DNA of 32,324 bases from an uncultured Corynebacterium sp. (GTDB lineage Bacteria > Actinomycetota > Actinomycetes > Mycobacteriales > Mycobacteriaceae). The notes beneath the pieces are model-generated. The model did no database searches and was not told where the DNA came from. It saw nothing but the letters and a program-made list of their open reading frames with translations. Location of the stretch: positions 1 to 32,324 of the forward strand of contig NZ_CAMIAN010000026.1 in NCBI RefSeq assembly GCF_946221155.1, read 5' to 3'. A program made the position numbers and the translations under genes. Within the stretch, counting starts at the first letter, position 1. The number at the start of each line of letters is the position of its first letter. Positions 1 through 6,569 of this stretch are shown here, one piece after another.

Positions 1-201
1 GGGCAGTGTCACGTCCAGCCATGCGCCTGCGATCAAGCGGTCGGACTTCCCTACGGGCGCTTGGTCCTGCAGGATGTCCCCGTCGGCCGCCAGTTCCGCC
101 ACGGCGGTGCGGCTGAGCCCCAGTAGCTTGGATAAGCCCGAATCCACGCGCATGCCGGCCAGTCCGTCCGGCACGGGCATCACTCGGTTCTCGCGGGTCA
201 T
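1..201 (-). CDS. rluD: RluD-type 23S rRNA pseudouridine synthase, N-terminal part
   Basis: Only the first 67 codons lie in the window; the gene continues past position 1. The translation begins MTRENRVMPVPDGLAGMR and then shows an S4 RNA-binding segment (RVDSGLSKLLGLSRTAVAEL, about residues 18-37), as found at the N-terminus of RluD/RluC-family enzymes. These isomerise uridines in 23S rRNA. The catalytic domain is outside the window, so the exact target cannot be judged. The ATG overlaps the lspA stop in an ATGA arrangement (198-201), which indicates translational coupling. The lspA-rluD order is the same as Rv1539-Rv1540 in M. tuberculosis. The family call is strong; the rluD symbol rests on position. 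Confidence 0.85.
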   Translation of the reverse strand, partial: MTRENRVMPVPDGLAGMRVDSGLSKLLGLSRTAVAELAADGDILQDQAPVGKSDRLIAGAWLDVTLP

Positions 202-746
202 CGGCTCACCTCCTCGCTGGTGTCCTCCTGTTCCTCACCGGCTTCCTCATGTTCTTCCCGTTCTTCCCGCACGTGATTCGCCGGCTCAATGAAGAACGCA
301 TAGATCAGATAGCAGACAACACCGACGGTGATGGCGGCGTCCGCAACATTAAAGATCGCGAAGCTACCGAAGGAAAGAAAATCCACAACGTGCCCGTGCA
401 TGCCTCCTGGCTCGCGAAAGATGCGATCCACCAGGTTACCTGCCGCACCGCCGCCGATCAGGCCGATCGGCAGTGCGCCGGCTATGTACCGCGTGCGCAG
501 GGCCAATACGATGCAGGCCACGAAGGCAACTAGCTGGAAGATGGAGAAGACAATGGTGGCGCTGGTCCCCATGGAAAAAGCGGCGCCGGGGTTCCGCACT
601 AGGTAAAGCCGGAAGAACTCACCGATCACGGGGTAGGCCCGTTGCTCCTCTAGGTTTTCGACGACCGCCCATTTAGTGATCTGGTCGACGGCGATGATCC
701 CGAACATCAGGGTCAAGGCGGCGAAAGATGCACGTTTTGAAGTCAC
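198..746 (-). CDS. lspA: Lipoprotein signal peptidase (signal peptidase II)
   Basis: LspA is an inner-membrane aspartyl protease that removes signal peptides from diacylglyceryl-modified prolipoproteins. The 182-residue product has four hydrophobic segments and both catalytic-aspartate motifs: GNLVDRI (Asp107) and FNVADAAI (Asp136). The RNPGAAFS stretch (51-58) is also typical. The last 25 residues are a Glu-rich hydrophilic tail, longer than in E. coli LspA. Translation starts at a GTG with no Shine-Dalgarno; a TAGACT hexamer sits 8 nt upstream, so the mRNA may be leaderless. The gene is coupled to rluD by an ATGA overlap and is divergent from a lipoprotein gene, one of its likely substrates. 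Confidence 0.97.
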   Translation of the reverse strand: MTSKRASFAALTLMFGIIAVDQITKWAVVENLEEQRAYPVIGEFFRLYLVRNPGAAFSMGTSATIVFSIFQLVAFVACIVLALRTRYIAGALPIGLIGGGAAGNLVDRIFREPGGMHGHVVDFLSFGSFAIFNVADAAITVGVVCYLIYAFFIEPANHVREEREEHEEAGEEQEDTSEEVSR

Positions 747-754
747 GCTTATTC

Positions 755-760
755 AGTCTA
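755..760 (-). promoter_or_regulatory. Candidate -10 element of lspA
   Basis: On the minus strand the hexamer is TAGACT (TANNNT type), followed by 8 nt and then the GTG start of lspA. There is no Shine-Dalgarno, so a leaderless transcript starting at or near the GTG is the simplest reading. I see no good -35. Confidence 0.4.
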
Positions 761-772
761 ATGTCCGCCTGT

Positions 773-778
773 TACGCT
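773..778 (+). promoter_or_regulatory. Candidate -10 element of the divergent lipoprotein gene
   Basis: The hexamer TACGCT (TANNNT type) lies 8 nt before the GTG start at 787. No Shine-Dalgarno is visible. This mirrors the lspA side of the 40-bp divergent gap and again suggests a leaderless mRNA. No clear -35 was found. Confidence 0.35.
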
Positions 779-786
779 GTGAACTT

Positions 787-1767
787 GTGGGTATTTCTAG
801 TAAGTCCGCGCTGGCTGTCTGCAGCGCCATAGGCCTGGCCTTCACGGCCGTCGCATGCTCTGATTCCGAGCAGCAGCAAGCCAAGCCGGCGGATGTGGCC
901 GTGCCGGGCGTCAAGGTGGAGCTTGTAAGCCGGGGCGCTTCTCCTCAGGAACCGATTGCCTGGTTCTCGCAGGAGGGCAGCCAGGAGGTCACGTTCCACG
1001 CCACCCAGGGGTTCGCGCAACACACTGTTGGTGCTTCTGGTGATGCCAAGAGGAAGGATGACGCCACCACGTCGACCACCGGCGCCTCAGAAACGGCGAA
1101 GGAAGACGAGCAGCCGGATGTTGCGGAGTTGGACTACGACGAAGTCACGATGAACCTGCCCTTGTCCGCCGAAGTCACTACCGACGGTAAGGAGCGCCAG
1201 ACCAATGTCACCGTGGGCGAACCGACCGGCACTAATGACGAGCGGAATCAGGACATCGCCACGGCCAAGGGCTTCAAGATGACCACCGAGCAGGAGGTGG
1301 ACGGGCGCGCGACCTCGCGCAACTACACTGCCCCCGACGAAGCCAGTGCCACCGCCCGGGCCAGCGTGGAATCAGCGCTAAACCAGATGAACGACTATCC
1401 CCTGATCTTCCCCACCGAACCCGTAGGCGTGGGCGCGAAGTGGACCGTTTCCAACCGCGTGGACGGCGACATTTCGATGACCCAGAAGGTCACCTATTCC
1501 CTGCTGGAGCGCGAGGGCCAGACGGTCTCGCTCAAGGTGGAGGTATCCCGCAGGCCGGCGGTGGCCACGCTGGCACAGACGGATCTGAAAGTGCTGGACG
1601 TAAAAACCGAATCCAGTGGGCAGATCGCTTTGGACCTCAATAAGGTGCTACCCACCCGGGGCCACATCAACGTGGAGACGAAGGTCACCTACGGGCAGAA
1701 AAACTCCCCGATTCGCGTGGTGCAGACCACCACGTCGAAGTCAAAGTGGAGCCCCGAGGCTAACTAG
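787..1767 (+). CDS. Putative secreted lipoprotein of unknown function
   Basis: The predicted protein has 326 residues. It begins with a short basic/hydrophobic signal (GISSKSALAVCSAIGLAF) ending in the lipobox-like AVAC, with Cys24 as the lipidation site. A linker rich in Ala, Thr, Glu and Asp follows. The C-terminal half is a beta-rich globular region containing FPTEPVGVGAKWTV and a later VSLKVEVSRRPAV stretch. The pattern resembles actinobacterial envelope proteins of the DUF6263 type, but I cannot confirm that. The frame stays open upstream into lspA; the GTG at 787 is chosen because it puts the signal peptide at the N-terminus. It is divergent from lspA, whose product should process it. 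Function unknown. Confidence 0.75.
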   Translation: MGISSKSALAVCSAIGLAFTAVACSDSEQQQAKPADVAVPGVKVELVSRGASPQEPIAWFSQEGSQEVTFHATQGFAQHTVGASGDAKRKDDATTSTTGASETAKEDEQPDVAELDYDEVTMNLPLSAEVTTDGKERQTNVTVGEPTGTNDERNQDIATAKGFKMTTEQEVDGRATSRNYTAPDEASATARASVESALNQMNDYPLIFPTEPVGVGAKWTVSNRVDGDISMTQKVTYSLLEREGQTVSLKVEVSRRPAVATLAQTDLKVLDVKTESSGQIALDLNKVLPTRGHINVETKVTYGQKNSPIRVVQTTTSKSKWSPEAN

Positions 1768-1790
1768 CCCCCCCAAGAAACACGGGTGAC

Positions 1791-2339
1791 TTAGAGTTCC
1801 TTACACATCGGCGGAACCTGGTCCGGCAGGACGTTTTCGACCAAGGTGCAGGCCCAGCCCTGGTCCAACTTCCACTTGCCGGCCTCGTTGACGAACTCCA
1901 CGTCACTGATTACGTGCGGCTCTTGGTCCGGCACAGTCAGGTTCACGGTTGCGTTGACGTTTCCGGGGTTCAGGCTCGGCAGCACAGGGTCGACAACTTC
2001 GAGAGTTGCACCGGACTCGGAGCGGGATTTCGTCAGTGCGTCAAAAAGTTCCGGAGCCTTGTCGCCGTTCACGACCGTGTCCACCTTCTGCTCGGTCGGA
2101 ATGTTCGGGTCGACCGCGCGGTTCAGCACGCCCGAGAGCTCCTGCGCCGTCGGGGTTTGGTCATCAGCCGCTTCAGAGGATTCAGCGGCGGTGGTGGCAG
2201 AGGAAGAGGACGAATTGTCGGAGGAATCGTCGTCGTTGCCGCAGGCGGAAAGGGTCAGCCCGGCAGCTAGGACGGCGGAGACGGCCGTTGCGCGAGTAAA
2301 GATCTTGGTGCTGCGAGAGCGGCGCAGAGTAGAACGCAC
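1791..2339 (-). CDS. MTB12/CFP-2-like lipoprotein antigen
   Basis: The product has 182 residues. A basic N-terminus (RSTLRRSRSTKIFTR) is followed by a hydrophobic core and the lipobox LSAC (Cys33), then a Ser/Asp-rich spacer (about 34-60). The C-terminal domain (about 65-182) has features of the low-molecular-weight antigen MTB12 family: an ELSGVLNRAVDPNIPTEQK segment, a repeat-like LEVVDPVLPSL stretch and a closing W...CTLV region with a late Cys pair. MTB12 of M. tuberculosis is a small secreted antigen of unknown biochemical role. The GTG start at 2339 is preferred over upstream ATG codons because AGGAG lies 7 nt before it and the signal peptide then starts correctly. It converges on the lipoprotein gene ending at 1767. 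Confidence 0.8.
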   Translation of the reverse strand: MRSTLRRSRSTKIFTRATAVSAVLAAGLTLSACGNDDDSSDNSSSSSATTAAESSEAADDQTPTAQELSGVLNRAVDPNIPTEQKVDTVVNGDKAPELFDALTKSRSESGATLEVVDPVLPSLNPGNVNATVNLTVPDQEPHVISDVEFVNEAGKWKLDQGWACTLVENVLPDQVPPMCKEL

Positions 2340-2346
2340 GAGAATG

Positions 2347-2351
2347 CTCCT
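2347..2351 (-). promoter_or_regulatory. Ribosome binding site fixing the MTB12-like GTG start
   Basis: AGGAG on the minus strand sits 7 nt before the GTG at 2339. The open frame extends 39 codons further upstream, so this site decides the start. Confidence 0.7.
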
Positions 2352-2602
2352 TCGATGGTTGGACAATGTAATGCTAATGATCGTGTGCAATTTACCGAGT
2401 TTGAAAGTATTACCCGGCGGCACACTGCTGTAGACAGCTGTGCACATGGAGTACACATCCCAAATATTTGGGGAACCAGTTTCCGACTATACAAGCCATG
2501 CTGTTACAGATGTTATTCGTGTGATTTGCGCCAAAAGGCAAAAACCGCCGACCAGGGATGGACATGACAGAAGCAGTCTCACCTATGCGTTGGAATACAC
2601 GA

Positions 2603-3739
2603 CTATTCCGTGGCACTCATGCGATGCCGAGCGAACTGGCTTAGCAACGCCAGCACTGCTACGCCCACAGCGGAAATACAGAGAACGGTTGGCGTCGCAT
2701 GTGCAGCAACAAGTAGAGACCCGAAGATTGCTCCCAGCGCGGACCCCAAGTAGTTGGCGGAAGCATTTGCGGCCACGGCCGTGGCACCGTCAGCCGGGTT
2801 CGCCTGAAGCAGGATGTGTTGCTGAGGCGCGAGCGAGGCCCACCCGCACATTCCCCAAACGAACAAGCAAGCGACCGTAATCCACACGGTTTGACCTAGC
2901 GCCATGCCGAGCAGCGCGAAAGTGAGGCCTCCGAGAATGACCATGCTCAGTTGCAACGGGGCGCGCTGGTCTAACAGTCTGCCTACACCTAGTGCTCCCA
3001 CCGCGCCCCCAATGCCCCAGACCCACATCGCAAGGGTCTGGTGAGACGCCAGGCTTCCTGCGGACAAGACCACGGTCATGTAGGTGTAAAGCCCCAGAGA
3101 AGCAACACCAGTCAGCAGAGTTACGGTCACCGTAACTAGATTCTTGGGTCGCGCGATCGCTCGCAATCGTTCACGAGCACCCGAAGCAGGGATGGCAGGC
3201 AGGTCGAGCCCTCGCAGAGAAGTTCCCGCTAGCGCGGCGCCTCCGATAGCTGCGATCAGCAGGATGGCGGCTCGCCATCCCCATTGGTGTGCTAACGCCA
3301 GACCTGTCGGGACGCCGAAGACGGTGCCGACTGCCAAACCCGCAAGGACCAGCGCCAATGCACGTCCACGACGCTCTTCCCCTGCAATCTCTGCTGCGAC
3401 CGCGGATGACAAGGGCGAGTACACACCCGCTGCTGCGCCAGCCACCACTCGGGAGACTAAGAAGAACCCTACAGTTGGCGACAACGCCGTGGCTAGGTTT
3501 GCCACAGTGAAGATAAGCAAGGACACGATGAGGCTCCGCCGTGACCGCCTTCCTGCGCGTCCAGCCAACAAGGGCCCTGCTATCGCATATGAGCCAGTGA
3601 AGGCTGCTACGCCCAGGCCGACAGTAGCTTCGCGTGCGCCTAGAGATGAGGCGATAGCGGGAAGGAGACCAGCAACAACATATGCGTCCAGCCCGAGCGC
3701 GACACTGCCCACCACGAAGGGCCAGAGTCGGCCCATCAT
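2603..3739 (-). CDS. MFS efflux transporter (DHA1-like)
   Basis: The product has 378 residues and about 12 hydrophobic segments, typical of major facilitator drug:H+ antiporters. TM1 contains GLDAYVVAGLLPAIASSLGA. The loop after TM2 has a degenerate motif A (GPLLAGRAGRRSRR) with Gly in place of the usual Asp. GLAVGTVFGVPTGLALAH fits the antiporter motif C position in TM5. The substrate cannot be read from sequence. The ATG overlaps the stop of the ArsR-type regulator (ATGA at 3736-3739), so the two are co-translated and the regulator probably controls efflux. This pair interrupts the ansA-lspA adjacency known from mycobacteria, which suggests later insertion. Confidence 0.88.
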   Translation of the reverse strand: MMGRLWPFVVGSVALGLDAYVVAGLLPAIASSLGAREATVGLGVAAFTGSYAIAGPLLAGRAGRRSRRSLIVSLLIFTVANLATALSPTVGFFLVSRVVAGAAAGVYSPLSSAVAAEIAGEERRGRALALVLAGLAVGTVFGVPTGLALAHQWGWRAAILLIAAIGGAALAGTSLRGLDLPAIPASGARERLRAIARPKNLVTVTVTLLTGVASLGLYTYMTVVLSAGSLASHQTLAMWVWGIGGAVGALGVGRLLDQRAPLQLSMVILGGLTFALLGMALGQTVWITVACLFVWGMCGWASLAPQQHILLQANPADGATAVAANASANYLGSALGAIFGSLLVAAHATPTVLCISAVGVAVLALLSQFARHRMSATE

Positions 3740-4062
3740 TCCTCTACCTCTGTAGAGACAGTATTGGCCACCACAGCGGAAAGCACTCCAGGGAACAAGC
3801 GATCGAGGTCTTCACTCCTCAACCGGATCAGACATGCGCGCCCCTCACTCCGGGTCCAAGTCACGCCAGACTCCCGCAACATACGGGTGTGGTAAGTCAG
3901 CGTCGATCGGGGCAAGTCGTCCGCGAGCTCGAGACTGTCGTGCTCGAGTCCGTCAGCCAGACGACGAATCATCTCGAGACGCGTGGGATCGCTCAGGGCG
4001 GCCAACACCCTGGCCAAGGTGATTTCATCAGTTTCTGGGTGGTGATACTTGCGTGGGGACAT
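3736..4062 (-). CDS. ArsR-family winged-helix transcriptional regulator
   Basis: The 108-residue product fits an ArsR/SmtB-type repressor. LARVLAALSDPTRLEMIRRL (about 16-35) is the usual entry helix pair, LELADDLPRSTLTYHTRMLRESG (44-66) is the helix-turn-helix with recognition helix, and RSEGRACLIRLRSEDL (71-86) is the wing. The ELCVCDL metal-binding motif of ArsR/SmtB is absent, so a non-metal ligand is more likely. A good Shine-Dalgarno (GGAGG, 4 nt before ATG) precedes it. The upstream region holds a perfect 29-bp inverted repeat, very likely its own operator. Autoregulation together with the downstream MFS gene is inferred. Confidence 0.9.
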   Translation of the reverse strand: MSPRKYHHPETDEITLARVLAALSDPTRLEMIRRLADGLEHDSLELADDLPRSTLTYHTRMLRESGVTWTRSEGRACLIRLRSEDLDRLFPGVLSAVVANTVSTEVEE

Positions 4063-4085
4063 GCAACCTCCTTCAATCGTGCAAC

Positions 4086-4114
4086 AATACTTGCATGATA
4101 ATCATGCAAGTATT
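4086..4114. promoter_or_regulatory. Operator-like perfect inverted repeat for the ArsR-type regulator
   Basis: Two 14-bp arms, AATACTTGCATGAT and ATCATGCAAGTATT, are separated by one base. They lie 24 bp upstream of the regulator's ATG. A further half-site-like ATACTTGCGTG occurs at the start of the regulator gene (about 4046-4056). The symmetry and length suit a homodimeric winged-helix repressor. The site also lies within the divergent gap to ansA. Confidence 0.75.
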
Positions 4115-4182
4115 CCTGCACAACTTCATCCCATTCGCCGAGACTCGATCAACGTCTTCGATCAACGCGCCTAGGCGTCGCG

Positions 4183-4188
4183 TACATT
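4183..4188 (+). promoter_or_regulatory. Candidate -10 element of ansA
   Basis: TACATT ends 6 nt before the ansA ATG, and there is no Shine-Dalgarno. A leaderless transcript is therefore plausible. A 10-bp direct repeat TCGATCAACG (4145-4154 and 4158-4167) and the palindrome CGCCTAGGCG (4168-4177) lie just upstream and could bind a regulator. No -35 consensus is visible. Confidence 0.4.
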
Positions 4189-4194
4189 GGTCAC

Positions 4195-5184
4195 ATGACT
4201 TCCACTCCCTCGCGGAATAGCATGCAGATCCCCGTCCTCGGCACCGGCGGCACCATCAGCTGCACTCACTCCCCCGAAGGTGACCTTGTACCGACTCTGA
4301 CCTGTACGGACATCGTCAAGCAGGCTCGCATTCCACAGGGGCTCGAGCCCCTGCCGCACGACATCATGAGCATCGATTCCAGCTCCATCACCCTGCCCCA
4401 GATTGACGAGCTCGTCGCCCACATCGCAAACTTCTGCTCCCCCACCCCGGCGGGCATCGTGGTGTTGCACGGCACTGACACTATGGAGGAATCTGCTCTC
4501 GCCGCTGCATGCGCCCTGGATTTGCCCTGCCCTGTTGTGTTTACGGGTGCCCAGCGCCCGGGTGATGACGCCGCACCGGACGGCCCGGCCAACCTTTCCC
4601 GCGCGTTCGCCGCACTTGCATCAGGGGAGCTTTCTGCGGGGGTTCACCTAGTTTTCGGGGATGCCATCCTGCCCGCCCGCGGAGCTTACAAGGCCCACAC
4701 CACCGCCGAAACAGCCTTCCGCAATGCGCTGATTGACTCCGGGAAACACGATGACGGGTCCCCCAGCCCGGATGGCACGGTTCTTCCTCCACTACAGGTA
4801 GCGGGGCTATACGTACCCATCGTCGGCACTTTTGCGGGCGATGACGGGCAACTCATTCGGGCGCTGCGAGAGCAGGACAAGCGGGAGCAGGACACAAAGG
4901 TGCAGTCCAAGGCAGCTGCCGTGGATGGCCTCGTGCTGGCCGCCATGGGCTCCGGCAACATTCCCACGGCTGTGGCCGAGGAGCTGGAGGCGTGGCGCGC
5001 GGAGCGTCCTACCGAGCTGCCGGTCATAGTGTGTAGCCGGGTACCAACCGGCGGGGTTTCCTTCGTCTACGGAGGTACGGGCGGCGGCGCCCAGCTGGCC
5101 CGCGCGGGCTTCCGCAGCGGCGGGGCGCTGCGCCCCAGCCAGGCACGCATCGAGCTGCTCTACGAACTCGCCCGCGCTCGCTAG
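4195..5184 (+). CDS. ansA: L-asparaginase
   Basis: The enzyme hydrolyses L-asparagine to aspartate and ammonia. The 329-residue product has both signatures of the bacterial asparaginase/glutaminase family: GTGGTIS (16-22), whose Thr20 fits the first nucleophile, and VVLHGTDTMEES (about 89-100), carrying the second catalytic Thr-Asp pair Thr94/Asp95. The typical Lys region is seen in GAYKAHTTAETAF. VFTGAQRP and the C-terminal PVIVCSRVPTGGVSFVYG segment are also normal for the family. No signal peptide is seen, so a cytosolic enzyme is likely. It lies on the strand opposite its neighbours, as Rv1538c does in M. tuberculosis. It converges on dinB with a 14-bp gap. ATG at 4195 is used; an ATG at 4222 is an alternative. 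Confidence 0.93.
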   Translation: MTSTPSRNSMQIPVLGTGGTISCTHSPEGDLVPTLTCTDIVKQARIPQGLEPLPHDIMSIDSSSITLPQIDELVAHIANFCSPTPAGIVVLHGTDTMEESALAAACALDLPCPVVFTGAQRPGDDAAPDGPANLSRAFAALASGELSAGVHLVFGDAILPARGAYKAHTTAETAFRNALIDSGKHDDGSPSPDGTVLPPLQVAGLYVPIVGTFAGDDGQLIRALREQDKREQDTKVQSKAAAVDGLVLAAMGSGNIPTAVAEELEAWRAERPTELPVIVCSRVPTGGVSFVYGGTGGGAQLARAGFRSGGALRPSQARIELLYELARAR

Positions 5185-5198
5185 TCCCCTTTCACGTT

Positions 5199-6545
5199 CT
5201 AGTCCTCCACCAGCCCATCCAGATCCCAGGCAAGACTGTCCAACGGGTCGGCGGGGCTTAAGTCTTCGTCATCAATGCGGAAGGTGCGGGTCTTCCCCGG
5301 GCCAGTTGCGGCGGTCTCGAAACGCACGCTGACCACCCCGTTGCCGGCTCCCTGCACCCACCCGTGCCCGAATTCCACGTGCGATACATCCTGGGTGGCG
5401 TGCCATACGGGGCGAGCCGTGGTGGCGTCATCGCCCAAAGAACTAAACCCGGCATCGCTATCGGTGGGAGCGGCGATGGGCACCGGCGGGCCGTCGAGTT
5501 CCGGGAACAGCAGTTCCTGGCGGTCGGCCACCAGCCCGGACACGCTCACCCCGACCAGGCGAAAGGCGCCGGCCTGCTCGGGGCGTGGCATCAGGCGCTG
5601 GGCGAGGGCGAAGATCTTGTCAAAGTCTTCCGTCGGCGCGGGCAACCCGGCGGACTTGGTGTGCAATTGAAAGTCGGTGGTGCGGGTCTTGACCGTCACG
5701 GTACGGGCGGCGCGGCCGTCCTTCAACAGGCGGCGGTGCATGGCCAGCGCGGTCTCGTGCAGCACACTCATGGCTTCGGCAGTGGTGCGCGCGTCCACTT
5801 GCAGGGTCCTTTCCGCGCTGACTTGCTTGGCGGGCGCGCGGGGAGCAACGGGGCGCGGGTCGTCGCCGGCAGCCATGCGCTGCACCTCCACTCCGACCGA
5901 GCCCAGCGCGCCGCGCACATCCGTGGTGTCGGCGGCGACGAACTGACCGATCGTGTCGATCCCCATGGTGTGCAGCTTGCCCTGAGCGACCTTGCCGATC
6001 CCCCACACGTCGCCTACGGGCCGGTCGGCGAAAACCTCCATGCGCGCCTCCGGTGGCACAACGAAAACCCCGTGGGGCTTGGCCAGATCACTGGCCATCT
6101 TTGCGTCCAGCTTGGTGGCGGCCATGCCGACGGAAGCGGGCAGGCCGGTCTCCTCTTCTACCCTGGCCTGCAGGTTCTCAGCCCAGACGCGGGCCTCCTC
6201 GGCACTTTCTAGCCCCGGCGGTTCTGCGAAACCCTCGTCCACGGACAGCTGCTCCACCACGCCCGCGTGGGCGCGGATGACCTGGAAGATGCGGCGAGAG
6301 GCGGCCGCATAAACCGCTTTACGTGGCTGCACCACCACGGCGCGGTTGTTGCACAGGCGTACGGCCTGTCCCATCGGCATCGCCGAACGGGCGCCGAAAG
6401 CGCGGGCCTCGTAGGAGGCACCGGCGACCACCCCGCGGCCGCCGAGACCGCCAACCAGCACTGGCCTATCGCGCAGGGTCGGCCGAGTGAGCTGCTCGAC
6501 GGAGGCGAAGAACGCATCCATGTCGATGTGAGCCACCCAGCGCAT
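5199..6545 (-). CDS. dinB: DNA polymerase IV, Y-family translesion polymerase
   Basis: The 448-residue product has the Y-family active site: HIDMDAFFASVEQ (7-19, Asp8) and LSVDEGFAE (100-108, Asp103/Glu104). The thumb helix-hairpin-helix region VGDVWGIGKVAQGKLHTMGI and the little-finger entry KQVSAERTLQVDART follow. A clamp-binding-like QELLF occurs in the C-terminal third, followed by a lineage-specific tail of about 100 residues. The enzyme copies damaged DNA with low fidelity. The ATG is 24 bp after the ileS stop, so it is probably co-transcribed with ileS, as dinX (Rv1537) follows ileS in M. tuberculosis. No SOS box was identified near it. Confidence 0.95.
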   Translation of the reverse strand: MRWVAHIDMDAFFASVEQLTRPTLRDRPVLVGGLGGRGVVAGASYEARAFGARSAMPMGQAVRLCNNRAVVVQPRKAVYAAASRRIFQVIRAHAGVVEQLSVDEGFAEPPGLESAEEARVWAENLQARVEEETGLPASVGMAATKLDAKMASDLAKPHGVFVVPPEARMEVFADRPVGDVWGIGKVAQGKLHTMGIDTIGQFVAADTTDVRGALGSVGVEVQRMAAGDDPRPVAPRAPAKQVSAERTLQVDARTTAEAMSVLHETALAMHRRLLKDGRAARTVTVKTRTTDFQLHTKSAGLPAPTEDFDKIFALAQRLMPRPEQAGAFRLVGVSVSGLVADRQELLFPELDGPPVPIAAPTDSDAGFSSLGDDATTARPVWHATQDVSHVEFGHGWVQGAGNGVVSVRFETAATGPGKTRTFRIDDEDLSPADPLDSLAWDLDGLVED

Positions 6546-6569
6546 GTGCGTACCCTGCGGGTTTATTGT

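Noticed and set aside
2592..2609. GGAATA/TATTCC inverted repeat at the end of the MFS gene
   Set aside because: Only 6 bp, overlaps the stop codon and has no U-run, so it is not supported as a terminator.
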